Shown here: positions 1-5,404 of the stretch, piece by piece
Position numbering within the stretch: position 1 is the stretch's first letter
How the letters are laid out: every line of letters starts with the position of its first letter
NCBI GenBank assembly: GCA_964598695.1
Contig: CAZRDB010000260.1
Location: forward strand, 1-5,404
DNA length: 5,404 nucleotides
DNA from: CAZRDB01 sp964598695
GTDB taxonomy: Bacteria > Armatimonadota > Zipacnadia > UBA1398
Direction of reading: 5' to 3'
Notes under the pieces: generated by a model
What the model was told of the DNA's origin: nothing
What the model saw: only the letters and a program-made list of their open reading frames with translations
Databases searched by the model: none
Translations under genes and position numbers: made by a program

Positions 1-2
1 GA

Positions 3-257
3 CGCAGTCGTCTCGCGACGCTCACGCTCGGCAACGGCGCGACCGTGACCTGCGCATACGACGCGGCCACACGGACGACGGGCGTACGGAACGCGAAGGC
101 GGATGGGACCGTGATCGCGGGCTACGTCTACACGCGGGATGCGGTGGGGAACCCGACGGAGGCGTCCGTGTGCTTCCCCCCTCTTCGCAAGGTCGCGAGG
201 AGGAGGCCAAGGGGGGGAGCACAGCGGGCCAGGGCTGCGCCGTCAGGCTCCGCCTGA
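3..257 (+). CDS. C-terminal remnant of an RHS/YD-repeat protein (partial, probably degraded)
   Basis: This reading frame is open from the left edge of the window to a TGA at 255-257, so the N-terminal part lies outside. The first 55 or so residues look like RHS/YD repeats: a TLTLGNGATVT strand, then CAYDAATRTTGV, then ADGTVIAGYVYTRDAVGNPTEA, with the usual YDAxxR, DGTxxxxYxYxxDxxGN spacing. RHS repeat proteins are large secreted or surface beta-cage proteins, often toxin-delivering or adhesive. After about base 170 the similarity stops. The remaining 28 or so codons encode an Arg/Pro/Ala-rich tail that overlaps a strong inverted repeat, so these codons are probably non-coding DNA read through. 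No RHS core motif or toxin domain follows. It may be a pseudogene or truncated gene end. The repeat family call is fairly secure; whether it is expressed is unknown. Confidence 0.6.
   Translation, partial: RSRLATLTLGNGATVTCAYDAATRTTGVRNAKADGTVIAGYVYTRDAVGNPTEASVCFPPLRKVARRRPRGGAQRARAAPSGSA
172..220. repeat. Two-part stem-loop element at the break of the RHS remnant
   Basis: Bases 181-188 (CTCTTCGC) pair with 195-202 (GCGAGGAG) over 8 bp with one G-U pair and a 6-nt loop. An outer arm, 172-180, pairs with 212-220 over 9 bp with one G-U pair, leaving a 9-nt asymmetric bulge. It starts where RHS-like coding ends. It could be a transcription terminator for the plus strand (there is no T tract), a REP/MITE-like dispersed element, or chance in GC-rich DNA. 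I see no flanking target-site duplication. Confidence 0.4.
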
Positions 258-286
258 CCTCACACGCAGGGCGCGGGTGCCACCCG
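242..286. terminator. Stem-loops between converging genes, possible bidirectional terminator
   Basis: Bases 242-248 (GTCAGGC) and 252-258 (GCCTGAC) form a perfect 7-bp stem with a 3-nt loop. It overlaps the stop of the RHS remnant. A second small stem lies at 274-278 and 282-286 (CGGGT/ACCCG, 3-nt loop). Both sit in the convergent gap downstream of the RHS remnant (+) and the DUF4838 gene (-, stop at 347-349). Neither is followed by a T tract on either strand, so intrinsic termination is inferred from position and structure only. Nothing else is recognised in 258-346. Confidence 0.35.
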
Positions 287-346
287 GGAGGCCCCAGCCC
301 TCGGCGGCAGGGAGAGGCGCCGGGTCTGGCCGAGGCACCCGATCCC

Positions 347-3088
347 CTACCTCGCCACGATCCACACCGGCTTCCAGATGCCGCCGGCGCCGGCGGTGTC
401 ATGCACGCGCAGGGTGAACCGCTGCCTCTGGCCCGGCCTGAGCGCGCCGGTCACCTCGACCGCGACGGGCTTGTCCCAGAGCACGCCGGGCTCGCCCTCG
501 CTTGCGCCGACCTCCTCGCCGTCGATCCACAGGCGGAAGGTCTCATCGACCGCCTCGCATAGAAACCAAGCGCGGGCGCCCTCGAAGGCCGGAGCCTCGA
601 CGTCGACCGTGTACCACCCGAGGCCGTCGTAGCCCGGGTGGCCCTGCTCCTCCCACGGCTGGAGGATCGAGAGGGTCTCCCACTCCGCCTCGGGCGCGCC
701 CGCGTGCCAGCCCTCGGCGAGGCCCCGGTCGTCGGGGTCGGCCCGGAACCGCCACTGCTCGGGCATCGTGAGGACCTTGGTCGCGGTCAGGGCCTCCACC
801 GGGGGAGCGTAGCCCCCGCTGAAGCGTCCGTAGTAGCCCTCGACCGGCGCGATCCCGCGGCGGTCGGCGATCTCCCGGAGCCGCGCCTGGATCTCGGCCT
901 GACGGGCGAACTGGGCCGGGTCCTGCGCCGCCGCCTCGGTGACCTTGTCGAGTTCCGCGAACAGCAGCGCGAACCGCTGGCGGTCGATCCGGGCGAGCAC
1001 GGTCTCGTCGGCCGCCGCCTCCGCCGTCGCCCGGTCGAGCAGCGCGGCGGCGTCGCGCAGCAGGTCGTCGGGAAACCGGCCGAGGTCGTTGAGCGGCACG
1101 TGCTCCGAGGCCGAGTGGGTGACGCCGCTCTCGAGCCGCCGGTAGTAGGCGGCCATCGTGAGCCCCGCCGGGCCGTAGACGCTCGCGCACAACCGGTCGA
1201 TGAACTGCTCGACGTCGGTGTCGACGTCCCACTCGAGCCGGGCCCGGAGGTTGAGCAGCAGCGGCGAGGCGCCGAAGGTGGTGTCCCACTCGTCACTGAG
1301 GAAGCGGCAGCCGCCCGCGTGCGCGGTGCGGAGGATGTCCGCCTCGGCGTGGTAGTACGCGCACGGCGACTCGAAGTGGTAGTAGTCGAGGTAGCGGTAG
1401 AGCGCGACGGGGGCGAGGCGGCTCCAGTCGAGGAACTGCCCGAAGCCCTTCGCGTTGATCGCGCAGGCGGGGTCATCGACCCGGTGCTTGAAGCACTCGT
1501 CCCACCACGTCAGCTCGATCATCACGTTGCGCCGCGGCTTCTCGCGCACGGGCAGCGCCCGGGTCGAGGCGTAGGCGAAGGTCGAGATCCACTTGTCGGG
1601 GTGGCGCTGCTCCACGATCTCGGCGACGCGGTTGATGAACCACAGCCAGCGGTCGGTCATGGCGAGGTTGTCGAGGCCGTTCCTCGACCAGTCCTGGGGG
1701 GAGGCGTCGAGGGCCTTGCAGGCCTCGCACTCGCACCAGGTGCTCGGCTCGTCCTCGGCGTTGATGCAGTACCGCAGGGCGGTGGGATGGCTGTCGAAGT
1801 ACTCGCAGATCCGGTCGGCGAAGAGCTGTGGCAGGTCGGGGTTCGAGACGCAGATCTCGGCGGCCCGACCGCTCTGGTGCAGGTGGGTCCGCTGCCCGCC
1901 GGCGAGCGGGTAGTACTCCGGGTGCGAGGCGAACCAGCGCTCGGGCGGGAGGATCGCGTGGAGCGAGTGGCCCGCGACCTCGTCGACCCCGTACCCGCGG
2001 ATCGCGCCGTAGTCCCAGGTGTCGGGGTACGAGGCTTTGAGCCGGTTCATGCGGTTCCGGGCCGCCCACTCGACGTAGGCCTCGGTGTCGCAGTGGCGGA
2101 CCGCGTAGTCGGGCGGCGTGTCGAACGCCTGGACGACGTGTCCGCCGCGCAGGTCGAAGCTCGGCCGGTGGACGATCAGCGCGGGATCGAGCCGGAGCCG
2201 TTCGGTCGCGGGGATCGCCTCGCCGAGAGGGCCGGGCTCGCACCAGCGGCAGCCGAGCCGGTAGAGGAACTCGTGGACGGCGTAGTACACCCCGCGCGGC
2301 GTGTTGCCGAGGCAGACGACGGCGTCGGCGCCCACATCGAGCACGATCCCCTCGGCGCCCACGAGCGCGAGTTGTTCGGCATAGCTCCGGCCGGGCGGTC
2401 GGCAGTCGATCCAGACGCAGCGGCCCTCACCCGCGCCAAGACGGATGGCGAGGCTCCGGCCGGTCATCGTCGCGAGAACGCGCCGGGTCTCGAGCGCGAG
2501 GTGGATCGCGTGCGGCCCTGCCTGCGCCGGTACGACGATCCCCGTGAGCGGGGCGCCGTCCGTGGGAACCTCCTCGCCCGCGTCGCTCGGGGGAGCCTCC
2601 GCGAGCGTGATGGAGACATCGTCGAAGTAGACGGTCCCGCCGGCGCGCGACTGGAGGTAGAGCCCTTGTCGACCCGTCGCCTCAGCGGTGAACGTGCCCT
2701 CGACGCGCGTCCACTCGGGGGTCTTCGAGAGGTAGGCGCTGAACTCGGGCGTCACGCCCGGCATCCAGACGTGGGCCGTCGTCTCGCCCTCGGTCCGCAC
2801 CCAGGCCGAGAGCCGGTAGGTCGCGCCGGCGACGAGGAAGAGGTCGCTCGAGTACCAGCGCGCCCAGCCCTGGGTCGTGCCCTCGCCGGCGGTGATCGAG
2901 AGGCAGCGCGTGCCGCTGTGCGCCCCGCCGGCGATCGCGAAGGCGTAGTCGCCCTCGGCGCAGTGGGTCTGCCAGCCGGCGGCCGAGGAGCCCCCCCCTT
3001 GCTCGAAGCCGCCGTTCGTGACCAGGTCCTCGGCCAGCGCGGCCGATGGCAGAGCGAGCGCGAGCACGATCCACAGCCGAGGCAGCAT
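347..3088 (-). CDS. Secreted DUF4838-domain glycoside hydrolase-like protein with carbohydrate-binding modules
   Basis: This 913-residue protein is probably an exported glycan-acting enzyme. Residues 1-19 (MLPRLWIVLALALPSAALA, then ED) are a signal peptide with an AxA cleavage site. Residues 20-165 form a CBM4/9-like beta-sandwich, opening with NGGFEQG and closing with YFDDVSI. Residues 180-305 resemble the N-terminal alpha/beta domain of GH20 and GH67 enzymes, including LGNTPRGVYYAVHEFLYRLG. The DUF4838 core (about 307-680) starts at HRPSFDLRG and contains NAEDEPSTW followed by a CxCxxC triad at Cys452, Cys454 and Cys457. TWWDECF (527-533), LYRYLDYYH (563-571) and FLSDEWDTTFGASP (596-609) are likely barrel strand ends. 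A helical stretch follows, then a C-terminal galactose-binding-like jelly-roll (about 765-913; LWIDGEEVG). DUF4838 has no agreed reaction, so the substrate is unknown. The frame stays open 35 codons further upstream, but the start at 3088 is preferred: it has a Shine-Dalgarno and begins the signal peptide directly. Domain calls are by eye. Confidence 0.85.
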   Translation of the reverse strand: MLPRLWIVLALALPSAALAEDLVTNGGFEQGGGSSAAGWQTHCAEGDYAFAIAGGAHSGTRCLSITAGEGTTQGWARWYSSDLFLVAGATYRLSAWVRTEGETTAHVWMPGVTPEFSAYLSKTPEWTRVEGTFTAEATGRQGLYLQSRAGGTVYFDDVSITLAEAPPSDAGEEVPTDGAPLTGIVVPAQAGPHAIHLALETRRVLATMTGRSLAIRLGAGEGRCVWIDCRPPGRSYAEQLALVGAEGIVLDVGADAVVCLGNTPRGVYYAVHEFLYRLGCRWCEPGPLGEAIPATERLRLDPALIVHRPSFDLRGGHVVQAFDTPPDYAVRHCDTEAYVEWAARNRMNRLKASYPDTWDYGAIRGYGVDEVAGHSLHAILPPERWFASHPEYYPLAGGQRTHLHQSGRAAEICVSNPDLPQLFADRICEYFDSHPTALRYCINAEDEPSTWCECEACKALDASPQDWSRNGLDNLAMTDRWLWFINRVAEIVEQRHPDKWISTFAYASTRALPVREKPRRNVMIELTWWDECFKHRVDDPACAINAKGFGQFLDWSRLAPVALYRYLDYYHFESPCAYYHAEADILRTAHAGGCRFLSDEWDTTFGASPLLLNLRARLEWDVDTDVEQFIDRLCASVYGPAGLTMAAYYRRLESGVTHSASEHVPLNDLGRFPDDLLRDAAALLDRATAEAAADETVLARIDRQRFALLFAELDKVTEAAAQDPAQFARQAEIQARLREIADRRGIAPVEGYYGRFSGGYAPPVEALTATKVLTMPEQWRFRADPDDRGLAEGWHAGAPEAEWETLSILQPWEEQGHPGYDGLGWYTVDVEAPAFEGARAWFLCEAVDETFRLWIDGEEVGASEGEPGVLWDKPVAVEVTGALRPGQRQRFTLRVHDTAGAGGIWKPVWIVAR
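3032..3088 (-). other. Signal peptide coding segment of the DUF4838 protein
   Basis: Nineteen residues: a short Met-Leu-Pro-Arg n-region with one positive charge, a hydrophobic core (WIVLALAL) and a small-residue c-region ending AALA before Glu-Asp. This fits Sec export and signal peptidase I cleavage. There is no Cys at +1, so it is not a lipoprotein signal. The mature protein starts just before the carbohydrate-binding-like domain. Confidence 0.8.
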
Positions 3089-3094
3089 GATGCA

Positions 3095-3101
3095 CTCTCC
3101 C
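3095..3101 (-). promoter_or_regulatory. Ribosome binding site of the DUF4838 gene
   Basis: On the minus strand, GGGAGAG sits 6 nt before the ATG at 3088-3086. It decides the start in favour of the signal-peptide methionine over the upstream in-frame ATG at 3193. Its first G residues also belong to the 3' arm of a 7-bp hairpin (3099-3105 with 3110-3116), so access by ribosomes could depend on folding. Confidence 0.65.
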
Positions 3102-3224
3102 GGGGCCGCCCCCGGGGGCCTGTTCCCTGTGAGCCCGGCGCGGGCCTGCAGGCGGCGCATGCGGAGGATGCCCCCGCCCGCCGGGGGAACCATGCCTCCG
3201 TTCGCACCCGGCGAGAGCCACCCC

Positions 3225-3231
3225 GAGGGGG
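3225..3231 (+). promoter_or_regulatory. Ribosome binding site of the barrel protein gene
   Basis: GAGGGGG lies 6 nt before the ATG at 3238, good spacing for a purine-rich Shine-Dalgarno. It supports 3238 over the internal ATG at 3277, which would remove a basic 13-residue N-terminus and has a poorer upstream sequence. Confidence 0.6.
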
Positions 3232-3237
3232 CAGACG

Positions 3238-5262
3238 ATGGAGCGGCAGGCGAGGCCGTCGAGGCACGAGCGGTGGATGTGGATCGAGCTGATCGGCTTC
3301 GACAACGAGGCCCCGGACTACGGGGTCGAGGCCTTCCTCGCCAATGCCGGGTTCGTCCCGCACGGGCTCTCGCTGCTGTTCGCGACGCCCGACTTCGTCC
3401 ATACCCATGCGGGCCTCGCGCGCGAGGTCGAGTTCCCCCCCGACTACTGCTCCTACGCGGGCCGGCCCATCGGACTCGAGCGCGGCCGCCAGGCGTGGAC
3501 CAACCGCCAGCTCCACGGCCTCGTGCAGGCTCTGCGCGAGCGCGGGACGAGCGTGTTCTTCTCGCTGCTCAACCTCAGCGCGAGCGCCATCGATGGCAAG
3601 CCCTACCAGAGCCCCTGGTGCGCCCAGCACCCCGAGGTGATGGAGTTCACGCGCGACGGGGCGGCGACCAGCTTCGTCAGCCCGATCAAGCGGCTCGCCG
3701 ACGGCAGCCCGTACGAGGACTTCCTCCTCCGGCAGGCTCTCGCGGTGGCCGAGGACTACGGCTTCGATGGCTTCCACATGGCCGACGGATTCTGCTCTCC
3801 GCGACTGCCGATCTGGATGGCCGACTACTCCGAGGACGTCACGGGCCAGTTCGCGGCGACGATGTCGCTCACGCTGCCCGAGGGGATCGCGCCCGAGAGC
3901 GGTGCGGCCAGCACGCCGGAGCGGATCAGCGCCCGCGCCGACTACATCTGGACCCACCTGCGCCGGCCGTGGTGCACCTTCTACGCGCGGCGGTTCGCGG
4001 CGCTCACCGAGAAGATCTGCCGGGGCTTCCACGCCGCGGGTCGGCGGGTGATCGCGAACAGCGCCTGGACCCGCGACCCGTTCGAGGCCTTCGACCGGTA
4101 CGGGATCGACTACCGCAGGCTCGCCCTCGCCGGGCTCGACCGGCTCGTGATGGAGACCGTCGCGGCCGGCGTCTCGATCGGCGCCGAGAGCGGTTTCCGG
4201 GCCGACCCGCGCTTCGAGTTCCACGCGATGCTCGCGTTCACCAAGGCGGCCGTCCCGGCACTGCCGCTGCTGTGTCTCAATGGCACGGGCGACGCGACCG
4301 AGGGCTGGGACCTGCTCAACACCGCGCCACCCGTGAGCGAGCGCGAGATCGCCACACTCGGCCAGACCTTCCTGCAGGAGGGGGAGAGCTTCGGCCCCGC
4401 CTCCCGCGGGCCGTTCGTGTGCCTCGCCGACGGCATCCGGGCCGACCAGTGGCGCTGGCTCCGCGAGAACTGGATCAGCGCGTACGCGAGCCGTCCGGGC
4501 CGGGTTCTCGGGGCGACGGTGCTGTGGTCCGAGGCCGCGCTCGCAGCCGAGTGGAACGACTACGAGGCACGCCGGGTGCTCTCGCGCCAGAAGATCGTCG
4601 CCGAACTCGAGCGGCACGGCGCCCCGCTACAGGTCGTCGTCCGCCCGGAGGATCTCGGCGCGACGAGAGGCTGCCTGCTCGTCCCCCGACCCGAGCTGCT
4701 CCCGGACGATGAGCTGCGCGCGGTGCTCGCCTACGACGGAGGCCCCCTCATGCTCATCGGCCGCCAGGGCGCGAGCCTCCCGCCAGCGGAGATCACGTTC
4801 GCCGAGGGGCCGGGCGAGGACCAGCTCGCCTGCCGCGTCTACCGGCCACGCGGGGAGGCGGCCTGGCCGGCTCCCGAGCCGATCGCCCCGGAGCCGCTGC
4901 CGAGGGAGTTCCCGAACCCACCGAACTACCTCCACGAGCTGTGGTTCCGCCCGGTGAGCGAGGGCTTCCTCGCGGCATGCGCCGGGCTGCTGACGGGGCA
5001 GACCGAGGTCCCGCGCGTTGTGGGCGAGGCCCCCGACCTGCGGGTGCTGGCCTTCGAAACGACCGAGCGGCTCATTCGCGTGCTCGTGGGCAATGAGGCC
5101 CACTACTACACCCTCGGCCGGCTCGACCTGCAGCGCCCGGTGCGCGAGGTCCGCGTCGTGAGCCACTTCCCACCGACGCCGCTGCTCCCCGACGGCCGGT
5201 TCGTCGACGTGCGGGTGCCGCCCCGTGGCGCGGTAGTCTTCGACGCGGTGCCGGAGGCCTAG
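3238..5262 (+). CDS. Putative cytoplasmic TIM-barrel glycoside hydrolase-like protein, family unassigned
   Basis: This 674-residue protein has no signal peptide or membrane segment: the N-terminus is basic and polar before the first strand, WMWIELIGF (residues 13-21). Residues 13-435 read as a (beta/alpha)8 barrel. Likely strand ends are TSVFFSLLNLS (104-114), FDGFHMADGF (176-185, with Asp177 and Asp183), RVIANSAW (270-277), RLVMETVAAG (302-311, Glu306), PLLCLNGTGD (343-352) and GATVLWSEAAL (425-435, Glu432). Residues about 462-510 alternate strands and helices (LQVVVRP, GCLLVP, GPLMLIGR), like the Rossmann-type domain after the barrel in GH42 enzymes. Residues about 600-674 form a terminal beta-sandwich (LIRVLVGNEAHYYTLGRLD, then PPRGAVVFDA). 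This three-part plan suggests a retaining glycosidase, but no family signature is recognised and the catalytic pair is a guess. It is divergent from a secreted glycan-active protein, so it may process imported oligosaccharides. A non-catalytic role is possible. Confidence 0.75.
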   Translation: MERQARPSRHERWMWIELIGFDNEAPDYGVEAFLANAGFVPHGLSLLFATPDFVHTHAGLAREVEFPPDYCSYAGRPIGLERGRQAWTNRQLHGLVQALRERGTSVFFSLLNLSASAIDGKPYQSPWCAQHPEVMEFTRDGAATSFVSPIKRLADGSPYEDFLLRQALAVAEDYGFDGFHMADGFCSPRLPIWMADYSEDVTGQFAATMSLTLPEGIAPESGAASTPERISARADYIWTHLRRPWCTFYARRFAALTEKICRGFHAAGRRVIANSAWTRDPFEAFDRYGIDYRRLALAGLDRLVMETVAAGVSIGAESGFRADPRFEFHAMLAFTKAAVPALPLLCLNGTGDATEGWDLLNTAPPVSEREIATLGQTFLQEGESFGPASRGPFVCLADGIRADQWRWLRENWISAYASRPGRVLGATVLWSEAALAAEWNDYEARRVLSRQKIVAELERHGAPLQVVVRPEDLGATRGCLLVPRPELLPDDELRAVLAYDGGPLMLIGRQGASLPPAEITFAEGPGEDQLACRVYRPRGEAAWPAPEPIAPEPLPREFPNPPNYLHELWFRPVSEGFLAACAGLLTGQTEVPRVVGEAPDLRVLAFETTERLIRVLVGNEAHYYTLGRLDLQRPVREVRVVSHFPPTPLLPDGRFVDVRVPPRGAVVFDAVPEA

Positions 5263-5268
5263 CACTGC

Positions 5269-5317
5269 GGGCCGATTGGGGCCCACCAGCCTGCGGCCAG
5301 TCCTCCCCATCGGGCCC
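5269..5317. terminator. Imperfect inverted repeat downstream of the barrel gene, possible terminator
   Basis: Six bases after the TAG stop (5260-5262), GGGCC-GAT-GGGG (5269-5281, extra T at 5277) pairs with CCCC-ATC-GGCCC (5305-5317, extra G at 5312). That gives 12 bp with two single-base bulges around a 23-nt loop. Position and stability suit a transcription terminator. There is no T tract after it, so termination may be weak, Rho-assisted, or the structure may serve mRNA 3'-end protection. Confidence 0.4.
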
Positions 5318-5404
5318 CTCCGACAAGCTGCCTGACCCCGCGCGCGGGAGGGGGCGCCTCGCTCGCGAGTTGCGACAGGGATCCGTGCCGCCGGCGGGGA
5401 ATAG
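5318..5404. other. Non-coding end of window with GC-rich palindromes
   Basis: No credible gene starts here. Three perfect palindromes are visible: CCCGCGCGCGGG (5337-5348), CTCGCGAG (5362-5369) and CCGCCGGCGG (5388-5397). They could be part of a second termination structure or of the next gene's regulatory region beyond the edge. In DNA this GC-rich, short palindromes are also expected by chance. Confidence 0.3.

Larger units (their letters stand above)
3089..3237. promoter_or_regulatory. Divergent intergenic region, rich in palindromes
   Basis: These 149 bases separate the two divergent start codons and must carry both promoters unless transcription enters from elsewhere. I see no convincing -35/-10 pair on either strand; the region is very GC-rich. 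It holds several dyads: a perfect 12-bp palindrome GCCCCCGGGGGC (3108-3119), GCCCG/CGGGC (3133-3137 and 3141-3145), GCCTGCAGGC (3144-3153), CGCATGCG (3156-3163), and a larger imperfect dyad 3163-3199 centred on CCCCCG/CGGGGG (3171-3176 and 3182-3187). The adjoining GCCTGCAGGC and CGCATGCG are the best-looking operator-type palindromes, but no regulator gene is present to match them. Confidence 0.5.

Noticed and set aside
258..346. Possible CRISPR or tandem repeat array in the convergent gap
   Set aside because: Only single short dyads are present; there are no regularly spaced direct repeats here or elsewhere in the window.
3089..3193. A 35-residue N-terminal extension of the DUF4838 protein from the ATG at 3193
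   Set aside because: It would bury the signal peptide behind a Gly/Pro/Arg-rich leader and ignores the well-placed GGGAGAG before the ATG at 3088.
638..3292. An 884-codon open frame on the plus strand opposite the DUF4838 gene
   Set aside because: The translation is Arg/Val/Gly/Leu-rich without any domain logic and lies antisense to a gene with a signal peptide and recognisable domains. Long antisense open frames are expected when third positions are nearly all G or C.
2752..4617. A 621-codon open frame on the minus strand spanning the divergent region and both genes' 5' ends
   Set aside because: It runs opposite the barrel gene and out of frame through the start of the DUF4838 gene; its composition is typical of a GC-rich shadow frame with no recognisable motif.
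3018..4712. A 564-codon plus-strand frame overlapping the barrel gene
   Set aside because: It covers the same bases in another frame with Arg/Pro/Ala-rich low-complexity sequence; the frame starting at 3238 has a Shine-Dalgarno and coherent strand/helix pattern.
4627..5310. A 227-codon minus-strand frame over the 3' end of the barrel gene
   Set aside because: It is antisense to a coherent beta-sandwich coding region and has no recognisable motif or convincing start.

Overview
The window is a GC-rich stretch (mostly G or C at third codon positions) of bacterial accessory DNA. It carries two large divergently transcribed genes and the tail of a third. The secreted DUF4838-type glycosidase-like protein, a second glycosidase-like protein and an RHS/YD-repeat remnant are typical of Planctomycetota, Lentisphaerota/Verrucomicrobiota and related uncultured polysaccharide-degrading bacteria. 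There is no rRNA, tRNA or marker gene, so this placement is inference only.

Layout. Bases 3-257 (+) hold the end of an RHS/YD-repeat ORF, cut by the window edge. Its RHS-like sequence stops near base 170, where a strongly base-paired element (172-220) begins, so it looks like a degraded or truncated tail. Bases 258-346 are non-coding and contain short stem-loops between the converging RHS remnant and the next gene. Bases 347-3088 (-) encode a 913-residue exported protein: signal peptide, carbohydrate-binding-like beta-sandwich, GH20/GH67-type N-terminal domain, DUF4838 core, and a C-terminal jelly-roll. Bases 3089-3237 are a divergent promoter region dense with palindromes. Bases 3238-5262 (+) encode a 674-residue protein without a signal peptide. 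It reads as a TIM barrel, then an alpha/beta domain, then a small beta-sandwich, an arrangement reminiscent of GH42-type glycosidases, but I cannot place it in a named family. Bases 5263-5404 are non-coding, with an imperfect inverted repeat just after the stop and further GC-rich palindromes.

The two large genes share one short intergenic region and are probably co-regulated. A reasonable reading is a small carbohydrate-use locus: the minus-strand product acts on a glycan outside the cytoplasm and the plus-strand product acts on an imported fragment in the cytoplasm. The substrate cannot be read from the sequence. No transporter, regulator, mobile element or CRISPR array is visible. The least described item is the plus-strand barrel protein and its pairing with the DUF4838 gene.
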